Assembly (NCBI RefSeq): GCF_030244015.1
Contig: NZ_JASSYX010000001.1
Location: 744,001 to 808,000, forward strand
Length of the DNA stretch: 64,000 nt
DNA from: Pedobacter ginsengisoli
Lineage (GTDB): Bacteria; Bacteroidota; Bacteroidia; Sphingobacteriales; Sphingobacteriaceae
Direction: 5' to 3'
This document shows positions 42,801 through 50,253 of this stretch, one piece after another. How positions within the stretch are numbered: the stretch's first letter is position 1; each line of letters starts with the position of its first letter. The notes beneath the pieces were generated by a model that saw only the letters and a program-made list of their open reading frames with translations, was not told where the DNA came from and searched no databases. The translations under genes were made by a program, and so were the position numbers.

Positions 42801-43400
42801 GCGGGCGTTGGCACACATACCATAACCTATACCTTTGACGCCGAAAATGCCGGCGGGGGATGCGGCGATGTAAAAACACAGACCATCACGGTTTATCCAA
42901 TTCCGATGGCCAGCTACACGCGGGATGTTTTTATCTACGCCGGCGAAAAGAAACAACTGGATCTTTCGGCTACCGGAAATGGCCTCAGCTATAAATGGGA
43001 GCCTGCGGTCAACCTGGACAAAGACAACGTTCAAAATCCTGTGGTCACCGCAGACCAGGAGCGGACGTATACCGTGACCATCAGTTCATCGCAGGGCTGC
43101 GTCATCACCGGGGAAATTTATGTGCATGTGATACCCGAAGTTGATACCCACAATGCTTTCAGCCCAAATGGAGATGGTATAAACGATACCTGGATATTGA
43201 AAAATATTGAGATCTACCTCAATTCTACCGTAGAGATCTTTAACAGGTATGGACAGCGGGTATATTACAGCAAGGGTTTCTACAAACCATTTGACGGAAA
43301 TTATAAAGATCAGGCTTTACCTGTCGGAACTTATTACTATATTATCAATCCAAATAATGGAAGGAAAATTTTAACCGGCTCTTTAACACTAATCAGATAA
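39873..43400 (+). CDS. Giant PKD-repeat protein with T9SS type B sorting domain
   Basis: A 1175-residue secreted protein. A signal peptide (~1-22) is followed by an IgGFc-binding-like N-terminal region (NEGTDFWAVFPTHDP, ~27-41) to ~450. At least three PKD modules carry the WDFGDG signature (LWDFGDGTTSTEQNP, SWDFGDGSPP, LWDFGDGSAPS) between ~600 and ~830. The C terminus has a CHU_C/gliding-associated domain, HNAFSPNGDGINDTWILKNI...VEIFNRYGQRVYYSKGF (~1090-1175), the type B signal for T9SS export. It is probably a surface adhesin. The porP/sprF-like partner follows 1 bp later. Confidence 0.9.
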   Translation: MKRWGLVFFLLIYFPLIYNAKSQNISNEGTDFWAVFPTHDPSIDRNETHFANIRIYVTCKTQSYVTVTCNGKLVGAADSPISPNTPFPFDVPRADAYIDSNETNNKLINRGIHIKVKEGFPKVAVYAHIYAGARSAASLILPQESLGQEYYSMNYSQSQEGPGVNRNFLLIVATEPNTDVIIHPRNGADRRINLANAGDVYQYMPDGAQDLTGTFVEIDRSSPDNCTKRFAVFSGSTSVTIGLSDCGNSRDPLYQQLYPVASWGKSYCIIPFIDRFYHFRVLAEEDNTTVTFGGQVIVLNRGVPYISPIFLREPLLVTANKKISVAEYSLTQDCSGISDAKRGDPEMVMLNPIEFNIKTVTLFSSTKENIRERYINVSIKTAAAHTFKIDGEVLPEGSWKTMPANPEISYAQVRVIDTSSTLTANEGFNAIAYGFGDYESYAYSAGTNLAANNYLLVSNSVTGHDSPNACIDQESDFKIVFPFPAQNNKITWQLDNEPAVEVTDPPRIFNAPNGDLLYEYVYDLNKIFPDVSSHTMTVTATMPNANNCIGRLIEYAFDFNSYPIPTPAFTVPAEACFEEEVMFLDNSVSNIPDKPIDKWLWDFGDGTTSTEQNPKHIYRTAGSFTVRFSAGLEDGCLSGVIEDTITVKSRILPDFKVNPVECITSEVFVQDLSTVENNGSVINFWSWDFGDGSPPVLSKIASHTYASPDDYDITLTVGTADGCMSKPKTYRVTIKGLPLASFILPEVCINDTDVRFINTSTDADGSSTSNLTYLWDFGDGSAPSRSRNPPPHSFSVAGIYTIKLRVETGDGCVANVSKDLVVNGAVITPLFTVVNRDNLCSKNKVTVIDSSVVDKGKPVRVVWFKDYKNNPQDSITDEDPEKGKTYEFEYPPASSPVPRKFTILIRVYSGMTCFEEFPEEITIYPSPELTFDPIQPICLNNGLFTVDQAREVLGLPGTGKYSGPGIDEHGTFDPQQAGVGTHTITYTFDAENAGGGCGDVKTQTITVYPIPMASYTRDVFIYAGEKKQLDLSATGNGLSYKWEPAVNLDKDNVQNPVVTADQERTYTVTISSSQGCVITGEIYVHVIPEVDTHNAFSPNGDGINDTWILKNIEIYLNSTVEIFNRYGQRVYYSKGFYKPFDGNYKDQALPVGTYYYIINPNNGRKILTGSLTLIR

Positions 43401-43401
43401 C

Positions 43402-44421
43402 GTGAAAACACTTGTCTATCTAACTTTGGCGCTTTTAATACCAGGCTTATCAACAAAAGCCCAGCAAAGGCCACAGTATACCCAGTATATATTTAATAAC
43501 TATCTGTTGAACCCGGCACTGAGCGGGATGGAGAATTATACCGATGTAAAAATTGGATATAGAAAACAATGGACAGGGATCAAAGATGCCCCTCAAACCT
43601 CTTTTATTTCTGCCAACTGGAAATTTGGTGACGATTATTTATGGAGAAACCCGCTTTCATTGCCGGATCACGGAGATGATCCCATGAGCCGGAATTATAT
43701 GCAAAATTACACCGCTTCCCCTGCGCACCATGGAATGGGCGTTACAGCCGTAGTCGATGATGTTGGGCCGCTTTCCAGAGTAGATGCCAATCTAACCTAT
43801 GCCTATCATCTGCAAATGGCCAGTCAGCTGAATTTGTCAGTGGGCGTAGCGGCAGGAATATCCCGCATAGGACTGGATCTGAACGCACTCGACTTCGGAA
43901 CAGACAACCCGAATGATCCTTCTATTCAAAACACCATTGTGAGCCAGGTAAAACCTGATTTGAGTTTAGGGGTCTGGCTTTACGGAGCGAATTTTTTTGC
44001 AGGGACATCAGTTCAGCAGATCCTTCCTCAGAAACTAAAGTTTACAACTGATCCTCAATATAACACCGGTAAGAATGTGCCCCATTGGTTTATGACTGCC
44101 GGATACCGTTTTTTTGTGTCTGACGAGATCGCGGCCACGCCGTCCGTAATGTTTAAACACGTTAGTCCTGCGCCCTTATCATTCGACGCCAATTTAAAGT
44201 TTGCTTTCAAGGACAGATTTTGGGTAGGAGGTAGTTACCGCAGGAACGACTCTTTCTCTGCAATGGCCGGAGTAAATATCAGTAAGCTGATCAACCTTAC
44301 CTATTCTTATGATTTTGTAACCTCGGAGCTGAATACAGTAAGCAACGGAAGTCATGAGATTGTGCTCGGTTTGCAGCTGAACAATTTTTATGAAGTATGG
44401 AGTACAACCAGAATGTGGTGA
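43402..44421 (+). CDS. PorP/SprF-family outer-membrane protein
   Basis: A 339-residue beta-barrel protein with a signal peptide (KTLVYLTLALLIPGLSTKAQ, ~20). The family opening QYTQYIFNNYLLNPALSGMENYTDVKIGYRKQW follows and the end is strand-rich. PorP/SprF proteins are encoded next to T9SS type B cargo and anchor or help secrete it, matching the upstream giant PKD protein. The start is GTG 43402; the one-base gap implies coupling. It is convergent with rpoN 5 bp away, with no obvious terminator between them. Confidence 0.9.
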   Translation: MKTLVYLTLALLIPGLSTKAQQRPQYTQYIFNNYLLNPALSGMENYTDVKIGYRKQWTGIKDAPQTSFISANWKFGDDYLWRNPLSLPDHGDDPMSRNYMQNYTASPAHHGMGVTAVVDDVGPLSRVDANLTYAYHLQMASQLNLSVGVAAGISRIGLDLNALDFGTDNPNDPSIQNTIVSQVKPDLSLGVWLYGANFFAGTSVQQILPQKLKFTTDPQYNTGKNVPHWFMTAGYRFFVSDEIAATPSVMFKHVSPAPLSFDANLKFAFKDRFWVGGSYRRNDSFSAMAGVNISKLINLTYSYDFVTSELNTVSNGSHEIVLGLQLNNFYEVWSTTRMW

Positions 44422-44426
44422 TGGAA

Positions 44427-45899
44427 CTACAGCTCTTTTCTTAACCTGGCTACCGGAATATTCATTTGTTCCCTGTATTTGGCTACAGTCCGTCTTGCAA
44501 TGTTGTATCCGCGTTCTTTCAGGATTTCAGTAAGCTTTTCATCAGCAAGGGGTTTACGCTTGTCTTCATTGCCTATACAGTCTTCCAGTATCTTTTTTAC
44601 TTCCTTGTTAGACACTTCTTCTCCGCTTTCAGTCTGGATGGCTTCAGAAAAGAAGGACTTCAACAGAAATGTTCCAAACTCTGTTTGTACGTATTTAGAA
44701 TTCGCTACACGCGACACCGTAGATATATCCATGTCAATTTTATCGGCAATGTCCTTGAGGATCATAGGACGCATTTTGCGTTCATCTCCTGTAAGCAGGT
44801 ATTCATACTGATATTGCATGATGGCATTCATGGTTTTAAGCAGCGTTTGCTGTCTTTGCTTTATGGCATCAATGAACCACTTTGCCGAGTCGAGCTTTTG
44901 CTTAACAAACTGGACAGCCTCCTTCATTTTTTTATCTTTTTGAGCGGTCTTGTCATAATGATCAAACATGTCGATGTATGAACGGCTGACCCTTAGTTCA
45001 GGAGCATTTTTGGAATTTAAAGTCAGTATCAATACACCATCATTATTAGATACATGAAAGTCGGGAATGATCTGTAATTGTTTGGTGGTAACCTGATTTG
45101 AATCGCCGGGCTTAGGGTTTAGCCGCAAAATCTCAGCGATGATCTCTTTCAGGTCTTCACTGTTAAGACCCAGACTCTTTTCTAGCTTGTCATAATGCTT
45201 TCGTGTAAACTCATCCAGATAATTCGCAACTATTTCTATGGCCTTCTGAATGATCGGATTGCCAGGGTCTTTGCGTTTTAACTGCAATGTAAGGCATTCC
45301 TGCAAATCTCTTGCGGCGATTCCCGGAGGATCAAAACTTTGTATCACCTTAAGCATTTCCAGTACATCTTCTTCCTCAACCATTACATTCTGAGAAAATG
45401 CCAGATCATCGATCATTGATGTGATCGGACGGCGTAAATAGCCATCATCGTCCAGACTGCCGATGATTTGTTTTCCTATTATAAAATCGGCATCTGAAAG
45501 CGGCACCAGGTCCAGCTGTTCCTGTAAACTTTCGAAAAAAGTACTTTCAATAGCTATTGGGGTTTCCTTTTTCTCCTCGTCATCGTCATTGTTGTTGTAT
45601 GATGTGCTGTAGTCATTTACACTGTCATCTTGTAAATAGTCATCAACATTAAACTCATCCGTGCTTTCTTCCTTTGATCCCGCATCGTAGTCTTCCGGTG
45701 TATCATTCAGGTCGTCGTACTCACTTCTGGGTTCCTCAGCTATCATTAAACTCGGGTCTTCAAGCGCAGGATTTTCCTCCAGCTCTTCTTTGATCCGGGT
45801 ATCTAATGCAACGGTTGGCACCTGCAGCAATTTGATGAATTGTATTTGCTGTGGTGATAATTTTTGAAGTAACTTTTGTTGTAAATGTTGTTTCAGCAT
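44427..45899 (-). CDS. rpoN: RNA polymerase sigma-54 factor
   Basis: A 490-residue sigma-54. Region I is Gln-rich and starts LKQHLQQKLLQKLSPQQIQFIKLLQVP. An acidic stretch (~50-120) is region II, followed by core-binding KFDPPGIAARDLQECL. The HTH is ISTVSRVANSKYVQTEFG and the C-terminal RpoN box is ARRTVAKYREQ. I chose ATG 45897-45899, the family's usual first residues; ATG 45917 is possible, while the -7 box at 45933-45940 rules out a start at 45935. No enhancer-binding activator lies next to it. Confidence 0.95.
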   Translation of the reverse strand: MLKQHLQQKLLQKLSPQQIQFIKLLQVPTVALDTRIKEELEENPALEDPSLMIAEEPRSEYDDLNDTPEDYDAGSKEESTDEFNVDDYLQDDSVNDYSTSYNNNDDDEEKKETPIAIESTFFESLQEQLDLVPLSDADFIIGKQIIGSLDDDGYLRRPITSMIDDLAFSQNVMVEEEDVLEMLKVIQSFDPPGIAARDLQECLTLQLKRKDPGNPIIQKAIEIVANYLDEFTRKHYDKLEKSLGLNSEDLKEIIAEILRLNPKPGDSNQVTTKQLQIIPDFHVSNNDGVLILTLNSKNAPELRVSRSYIDMFDHYDKTAQKDKKMKEAVQFVKQKLDSAKWFIDAIKQRQQTLLKTMNAIMQYQYEYLLTGDERKMRPMILKDIADKIDMDISTVSRVANSKYVQTEFGTFLLKSFFSEAIQTESGEEVSNKEVKKILEDCIGNEDKRKPLADEKLTEILKERGYNIARRTVAKYREQMNIPVARLRKEL

Positions 45900-45932
45900 A
45901 AGGAAGCTCGCAGGCATTTTATGTACCCGTCT

Positions 45933-45956
45933 CAAAAATACATATTTTGTATGTAT
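45933..45956 (-). promoter_or_regulatory. rpoN promoter -7 box with adjoining inverted repeat
   Basis: TATTTTTG on minus (45940-45933) matches TAnnTTTG. Overlapping its upstream edge is ATACATA (45938-45944), spacer TTTTG, TATGTAT (45950-45956), a perfect 7-bp inverted repeat that could be an operator. No clear -33 element. Confidence 0.45.
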
Positions 45957-46056
45957 AAGTGGTAATAACGGAAATACATTCTGGCGATTGCCTGCAGTTC
46001 AATAAGAAAATGTGTCCGGTTTAAGCAGGAGCAGGTGCACATTCTATTTGGTTTCG

Positions 46057-46100
46057 TACAGTTCCGGTACAGCTGCACATCAGTTCATGTACAATATATA
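46057..46100 (+). repeat. Four degenerate 11-bp repeats upstream of rpoN
   Basis: Units start at 46057, 46068, 46079 and 46090: TACAGTTCCGG, TACAGCTGCAC, ATCAGTTCATG, TACAATATATA. Units 1 and 3 (TACAGTTCC and ATCAGTTCA) are 22 bp apart, the spacing of direct repeats bound by LytTR regulators. A LytTR gene exists at 50231-50971, but a link is speculative. The array lies in the 45900-46219 gap between HEPN and rpoN. Confidence 0.4.
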
Positions 46101-46193
46101 AATATCTCATATATAGTCCGTGTTTTTTTGATAAAACGTGGACTATAGGTGGGCTATAGGTGGACTATACGTGGACTATTGTGCAACTGTACC
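46066..46193. repeat. Outer inverted repeat bracketing the 11-bp arrays
   Basis: GGTACAGCTGCAC (46066-46078) and GTGCAACTGTACC (46181-46193) are inverted copies with 12 of 13 positions matching. They enclose the TATAGTCC inverted copy and the four GTGGACTATAG units, so the whole ~130-bp block has nested symmetry. Confidence 0.6.
46138..46181 (+). repeat. Four near-perfect 11-bp tandem repeats upstream of rpoN
   Basis: GTGGACTATAG, GTGGGCTATAG, GTGGACTATAC, GTGGACTATTG start at 46138, 46149, 46160 and 46171. An inverted copy of the core, TATAGTCC, is at 46112-46119. The helical-turn period and purity argue for a protein-binding array or a slipped-strand expansion. It does not encode anything. 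Confidence 0.75.
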
Positions 46194-46219
46194 TTACCTT
46201 TGTCTCACGCATACGACCG

Positions 46220-47047
46220 TTACATATGGCCGGCATGTCTTGCCTGTTCGACAACTTGCCTTGCCGCTTTTATCCATTCAACACATTGTTGGTGTAAAAA
46301 GAAGACGGTAAAGGAATCCTCAGGCATGACAGTCCCTTTTCCGGTCAAGCGTTTGCTCTTAGAAAGCAGTTGAAAGTGACTTTCGTCTACAGGCGTTTTA
46401 CGGGGGAAAATGCTTTCGAGCTGACTTGACAAAATATTGCAGACCGGCAGAACATAAGTTAAGTCAGTGTGTTTGGGCTGATAGTCCAGACAGGACTGAA
46501 GCAAGCCGGCGCAGGCATGCTCAAGGCATTCGATGATCAGGTACAGAGAAGCGGAATTGTCATCTATTCCGAGCAGGTTACCTGCGGATTCCAGAAACAT
46601 AACGGCTTTGTTGTAGTGTTCCTGCCAAATCATCAATGCATCTGCAGGTTCAGTCACTGCCATATCGCCAAACTGTATTTTATAATGCGATTGCAGATAC
46701 ATTTGATCTGCTTGCTGAAATATTTTATGAAAGAATCTGCTATTGCAGGCTAAAGCACGAATGATTTCAGTTTCGGTGTGAATAAATAAACTTATAGAAC
46801 TGGAATGATCAAGCTGACTGTTGATTTTAGTTTCGAGCTGCAGAATGTCTTCAATTTCAGCGTCACTAATCACAAGTAAATGATAGTGTACTTTGTTTTG
46901 AATGAACGGCGTTCTTTGAAAAACATTATTGTTGCTGAAGGTTAACGACTGTTCACCGAAACAGAGAATACCGTCATTTTTTAGTATATCGTTAATTATT
47001 TTTGAAACGGATTGCAATTTGTTGGTTTTCATTAGTTCCATTATCAT
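46220..47047 (-). CDS. HEPN-domain protein with nucleotidyltransferase-like N-terminal part
   Basis: A 275-residue soluble protein. Residues ~1-125 resemble a degenerate MNT-type nucleotidyltransferase (INDILKNDGILCFGE, KVHYHLLVISDAEIEDILQLETKI) without a clear GSxxxxxxDxD catalytic motif. Residues ~140-275 look like an alpha-helical HEPN domain (WQEHYNKAVMFLESAGNLLGIDDNSASLYLIIECLEHACAGLLQSCLDYQP, then FFLHQQCVEWIKAARQVVEQA). I cannot place a certain RxxxxH RNase motif, so it may be non-catalytic. The start could be ATG 47047, 47041 or 47032. A long leader precedes it. Confidence 0.65.
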   Translation of the reverse strand: MIMELMKTNKLQSVSKIINDILKNDGILCFGEQSLTFSNNNVFQRTPFIQNKVHYHLLVISDAEIEDILQLETKINSQLDHSSSISLFIHTETEIIRALACNSRFFHKIFQQADQMYLQSHYKIQFGDMAVTEPADALMIWQEHYNKAVMFLESAGNLLGIDDNSASLYLIIECLEHACAGLLQSCLDYQPKHTDLTYVLPVCNILSSQLESIFPRKTPVDESHFQLLSKSKRLTGKGTVMPEDSFTVFFLHQQCVEWIKAARQVVEQARHAGHM

Positions 47048-47203
47048 CAGTTAGTTTTAATTAGCTGATATTATGGAATTTAGAAATCCAGGTGTCCCGG
47101 GTGGTATTCCCCTGAGATTTTATTCTTTATATAGTTGAAATTTCTGCAAAACCTTAATGTTAGCCAATTGTGATTGTTTTTTATACACTGTTTTTATATA
47201 GTG

Positions 47204-47211
47204 CAAATATA
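47204..47211 (-). promoter_or_regulatory. Candidate promoter of the HEPN gene (long leader)
   Basis: TATATTTG on minus matches TAnnTTTG; a TTG lies 16 nt upstream of it, slightly short of the usual spacing. It would give a ~150-nt 5' leader. The rest of the 47048-47379 gap is AT-rich; a 28-codon hydrophobic frame (47287-47373) before mscL is not supported. Confidence 0.4.
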
Positions 47212-47379
47212 TGCAGGTTTTGATCCTCAACGTTAATTCAGGAGCGGTTTTAATTTATGGCATTGTAAAAGTGGGGGTTAGCTAAGATGAAACTAATGGT
47301 TTCTTTGTTCAGGGGAACAATTTGTTTGAAATTCATATTTTTTTATATAATTTTAATTGAAACTAAACTATGATTAAGT

Positions 47380-47811
47380 ATGGGCTTTGTAAAAGAATTT
47401 AAAGAATTTGCCATTAAAGGAAGTGTGATGGACCTTGCTGTTGGTGTGATCATCGGAGGTGCATTTGGTAAGATCATTGACAGTGTAGTTAAAGATCTGA
47501 TTATGCCGCTGATCTCAGCAGTAGTGGGATCCGTTGACTTCAGCAATATGTACGTGGTGTTAAAAGGCAGTGTTGAAGCCGGAAAGGGTTTGGAGGAAGC
47601 AAGAAAGGTACAGGATGCAGTGATTTTTGCTTATGGTAACTTTATAACCGTAGCGATCAACTTCCTTTTGTTGGCTCTGGCTGTATTTATGCTGGTAAAA
47701 GGTATCAACGCTATGAAACGTAAGCAGGAGGCAGAACCTGCGGCTCCGGCCGGGCCGTCTAAAGAAGAGGCTCTGCTGACTGAGATCAGGGATTTGCTAA
47801 AAACAAAATAG
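47380..47811 (+). CDS. mscL: Large-conductance mechanosensitive channel MscL
   Basis: A 143-residue MscL that opens under membrane tension to release solutes in hypo-osmotic shock. It starts GFVKEFKEFAIKGSVMDLAVGVIIGGAFGKIIDSVV (helix S1 and TM1 with the pore-lining VGVIIGGAFG). A periplasmic loop follows, then TM2 FITVAINFLLLALAVFMLV, then a cytoplasmic bundle ending EALLTEIRDLLK. Length and motif order are normal. It stands alone and is followed by a strong terminator. Confidence 0.95.
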   Translation: MGFVKEFKEFAIKGSVMDLAVGVIIGGAFGKIIDSVVKDLIMPLISAVVGSVDFSNMYVVLKGSVEAGKGLEEARKVQDAVIFAYGNFITVAINFLLLALAVFMLVKGINAMKRKQEAEPAAPAGPSKEEALLTEIRDLLKTK

Positions 47812-47847
47812 TATTCATTTTTAAATATAGCGTCTAAATTAATTTAG

Positions 47848-47885
47848 AAAACATCCGGACAGAGATTGTCCGGATGTTTTTTTTT
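47848..47885 (+). terminator. Terminator after mscL
   Basis: AAAACATCCGGAC (47848-47860), loop AGAGATT, GTCCGGATGTTTT (47868-47880), then Ts to 47885: a perfect 13-bp stem with U-run. Confidence 0.92.
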
Positions 47886-47949
47886 CTTCTTTTTTACCGA
47901 TAAAAAGATGTGGTTTGCCGACCTTTTTCTTACACATGGGCTATCCGGG

Positions 47950-47980
47950 TTGATGGAAGAATGGAATCTGTATACATTTG
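47950..47980 (+). promoter_or_regulatory. Promoter of the LiaF-like/DUF4288/lytS/lytT operon
   Basis: TTG (47950-47952), 20-nt spacer, TACATTTG (47973-47980). Both match the Bacteroidota consensus; the leader to ATG 48038 is ~53 nt. Confidence 0.7.
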
Positions 47981-48037
47981 ACTATGCAATTCGGTGTAGT
48001 GTTTTGCTGCATGACAATGATTTAGAAATAACACAAA

Positions 48038-48796
48038 ATGGAAAATTGTAAAAATAAACATAACAATACCAGCAGGATTTGGAGCGGGCTGATTATTTTG
48101 GGGGTGGGATTGGTGTTTTTCCTGAGAAATGTGGGGATATATATCCCGGGATGGGTGATCAGCTGGCATACCTTGTTGATTGTGATTGGTTTGCTGGTCG
48201 GTTACAAACGCAATTTTAATGGTGGCGGCTGGCTGATCATGGTGCTGATCGGTGGTTTTTTTACACTGGAGGATATAACAAACAGTGATTTTTCGAAATT
48301 TTATTTTGCAATAGGATTCATCGTTCTGGGGTTGTTTGTAATTTTTAAACCTAAAAATACCCACCACAGGTGGCGTGGTAAATGGAAAGCGAAGTTTGGT
48401 GGAGATACCTCTCCAAATGCTGACGATACAGGCTATAAGTATACGGACAAGGAAGATAACGATGTGCTGGATTCAGTAAATGTATTTGGTGGCAGTCATC
48501 AGAATGTATATTCTAAAAACTTCAAGGGAGGAGATGTGATTGCAATATTCGGAGGCTCAGATATCAACCTGACCCAGGCGGATTTTCAGGGTACGGTTAC
48601 GCTGGATGTTGTAGCGATTTTCGGTGGTATGAAGATCATTATTCCGCCGAGCTGGGAAATAAAATCGGAAATAACAGCCATTTTTGGTGGTATGGATGAT
48701 AAAAGGGCGGTTAGTCCGGTAGCCGATGCTGAGCGCAAGATATTGGTAATCAAAGGCGTCGCTTTGTTTGGAGGTGTAGACATTAGAAATTTTTAA
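48038..48796 (+). CDS. LiaF-like membrane protein
   Basis: A 252-residue protein. The N-terminal part has four short helices (~14-105: SGLIILGVGLVFFLRNVGI, WHTLLIVIGLLVGY, GWLIMVLIGGFF, FYFAIGFIVLGLFVIF) like the LiaF/DUF5668 membrane domain. The C-terminal half is a beta-solenoid-like region with repeated FGG (VFGGSHQNVYSKNFKGGDVIAIFGGSDINL, VVAIFGGMKIII, ITAIFGGMDD, VALFGGVDI). LiaF-type proteins damp cell-envelope stress kinases. The operon contains a LytS-type kinase and LytTR regulator, so this may be its negative modulator; that is inferred. Confidence 0.85.
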   Translation: MENCKNKHNNTSRIWSGLIILGVGLVFFLRNVGIYIPGWVISWHTLLIVIGLLVGYKRNFNGGGWLIMVLIGGFFTLEDITNSDFSKFYFAIGFIVLGLFVIFKPKNTHHRWRGKWKAKFGGDTSPNADDTGYKYTDKEDNDVLDSVNVFGGSHQNVYSKNFKGGDVIAIFGGSDINLTQADFQGTVTLDVVAIFGGMKIIIPPSWEIKSEITAIFGGMDDKRAVSPVADAERKILVIKGVALFGGVDIRNF

Positions 48797-48806
48797 ACCC
48801 TATGTT

Positions 48807-49172
48807 ATGAAATGGTTCTTAGTAAAATATATTTATCAGATCGTTAGCGGAGCAGGAAATTATAACGCCCAGTTTGATGAGCAGCTGCGGCTGATGCAAG
48901 CGGCTAACGTCAACGATGCACTCAAAAAAGCAGAAGAACAGGCTGAGGGCTTTCAGCCTCCTTTTAAGAACTGTAAGGGTGAAGTGGTGAGCTGGAAGTT
49001 CATCTGTATTGCAGATCTCCATGAGATTCAGATGCCCGAGGATGGTGCTGAGGTAACTTCTATATTGCATGAACCCGATGATGTACCTGCTTTTTTAGAT
49101 GCGATTGAACAGCGTAAATCATTTTTGCAGCAACACATTCAGTATGAAAATGAAACTATTGAGATCCCATAA
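48807..49172 (+). CDS. DUF4288 protein
   Basis: A 121-residue soluble protein with the DUF4288 pattern: WFLVKYIYQIVSGAGNYNAQFDEQLRLMQAANVNDALKKAEEQAEGFQPPF and then KGEVVSWKFICIADLHEI. The family has no assigned function. It begins 10 bp after the LiaF-like gene and ends 10 bp before the kinase, so it belongs to this operon. No catalytic residues or signal peptide can be recognised. Confidence 0.82.
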   Translation: MKWFLVKYIYQIVSGAGNYNAQFDEQLRLMQAANVNDALKKAEEQAEGFQPPFKNCKGEVVSWKFICIADLHEIQMPEDGAEVTSILHEPDDVPAFLDAIEQRKSFLQQHIQYENETIEIP

Positions 49173-49182
49173 ATAAAAACTT

Positions 49183-50253
49183 TTGACAACACGACCCTTA
49201 TCTATTCCTAAAATCCAAAGGATTGCCTCAGTGATACTGCTGGTATGGGTAGGTGTGTTTGTATTTTTGTATTATTATTCATTGAATTTCAGTATTCCGG
49301 TTTCTGTAGCGGATAGTGTGATCACCAGTGGTCTGCTGGCCGCAGGTTGTATTTGTCTGAGCAATCTGTTGGGCTATTATCAGCCCAAGAACGAGACCAT
49401 ACTATTTATACTGGTACTCACGGTGATGCTCGCGCTCATCATTACTTTCATCAGCAAGTTCGTGCTCCACCTGCTGTTCGCCGGGGACAAGACCTATATG
49501 AATTTTTTAAATCTGTCCTTATTGGTACGGTTTATTATACTGTTTGTTTTTTTAGGCTGGTGTGCGCTGGCCAATATATTATGGTACAGGCTTGAAGAGC
49601 AGTCTGCAACTCAGGACCGTCTCCTGGCCGCCCAAAATTTATCTAAAGAAGCTGAACTTAATAAACTGCGGCATCAGTTGCAACCGCATTTTTTGTTCAA
49701 TAGTTTAAACTCGGTTTATGCGCTTACGATTGTAAATCCTAAGGAAGCAGGTACCATGATCACTAAGCTGGCTGCTTTTCTTAGGGGAACACTAAAAAGA
49801 GATGATGAGGTATGGGTTACTGTGGAAGAAGAAATGGAGTATATACAGCTTTATCTGGATATTGAAAAGGTAAGGTTTAGCCACAGATTGAACATAGACG
49901 CAGCTATAGCTGAGGAAAGTATGAAGATGTGTTTACCCGGTACACTCCTTCAGCCAATAGTAGAGAACGCCATTAAATTTGGATTGTACAATACCTCTGC
50001 CGCAATTACCATCACTATCCGGGTAACAGTAGAAAGCAATGTATTGAAAATCTGTATACAGAACCCATATGATCCGGAGATGAAAGCTGCTGGTGGCACT
50101 GGATTTGGCTTGTCTGCCATTAAAAGAAGATTATATTTGTTATTTGCGGACGAAAGCCTGTTACAGGCGCAGGCCATTGAGGAAAATTTGTTTAGAACAA
50201 CGCTGAAAATACCCCAAACTATACAAGGAAATGATAAGGACGATATTAATTGA
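49183..50253 (+). CDS. LytS-type sensor histidine kinase
   Basis: A 356-residue kinase. Four membrane helices (~13-130) have no extracellular domain, then a linker (EEQSATQDRLLAAQNLSKEAELNKL). The His_kinase signature is LRHQLQPHFLFNSLNSVYAL (~163-182) with phospho-accepting His in QPHF. The ATPase part has LLQPIVENAIKFGL and GTGFGLSAIKRRL. The start is TTG 49183; no ATG lies nearby. The end overlaps the LytTR regulator gene by 23 bp, marking a cognate pair. Confidence 0.9.
   Translation: MTTRPLSIPKIQRIASVILLVWVGVFVFLYYYSLNFSIPVSVADSVITSGLLAAGCICLSNLLGYYQPKNETILFILVLTVMLALIITFISKFVLHLLFAGDKTYMNFLNLSLLVRFIILFVFLGWCALANILWYRLEEQSATQDRLLAAQNLSKEAELNKLRHQLQPHFLFNSLNSVYALTIVNPKEAGTMITKLAAFLRGTLKRDDEVWVTVEEEMEYIQLYLDIEKVRFSHRLNIDAAIAEESMKMCLPGTLLQPIVENAIKFGLYNTSAAITITIRVTVESNVLKICIQNPYDPEMKAAGGTGFGLSAIKRRLYLLFADESLLQAQAIEENLFRTTLKIPQTIQGNDKDDIN

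Noticed and set aside
46138..46181. CRISPR-like array
   Set aside because: Units are 11 bp and contiguous without spacers, and no cas genes occur in the window.
47287..47373. 28-codon hydrophobic frame just before mscL
   Set aside because: AT-rich region, no RBS or promoter, no known partner; likely chance.
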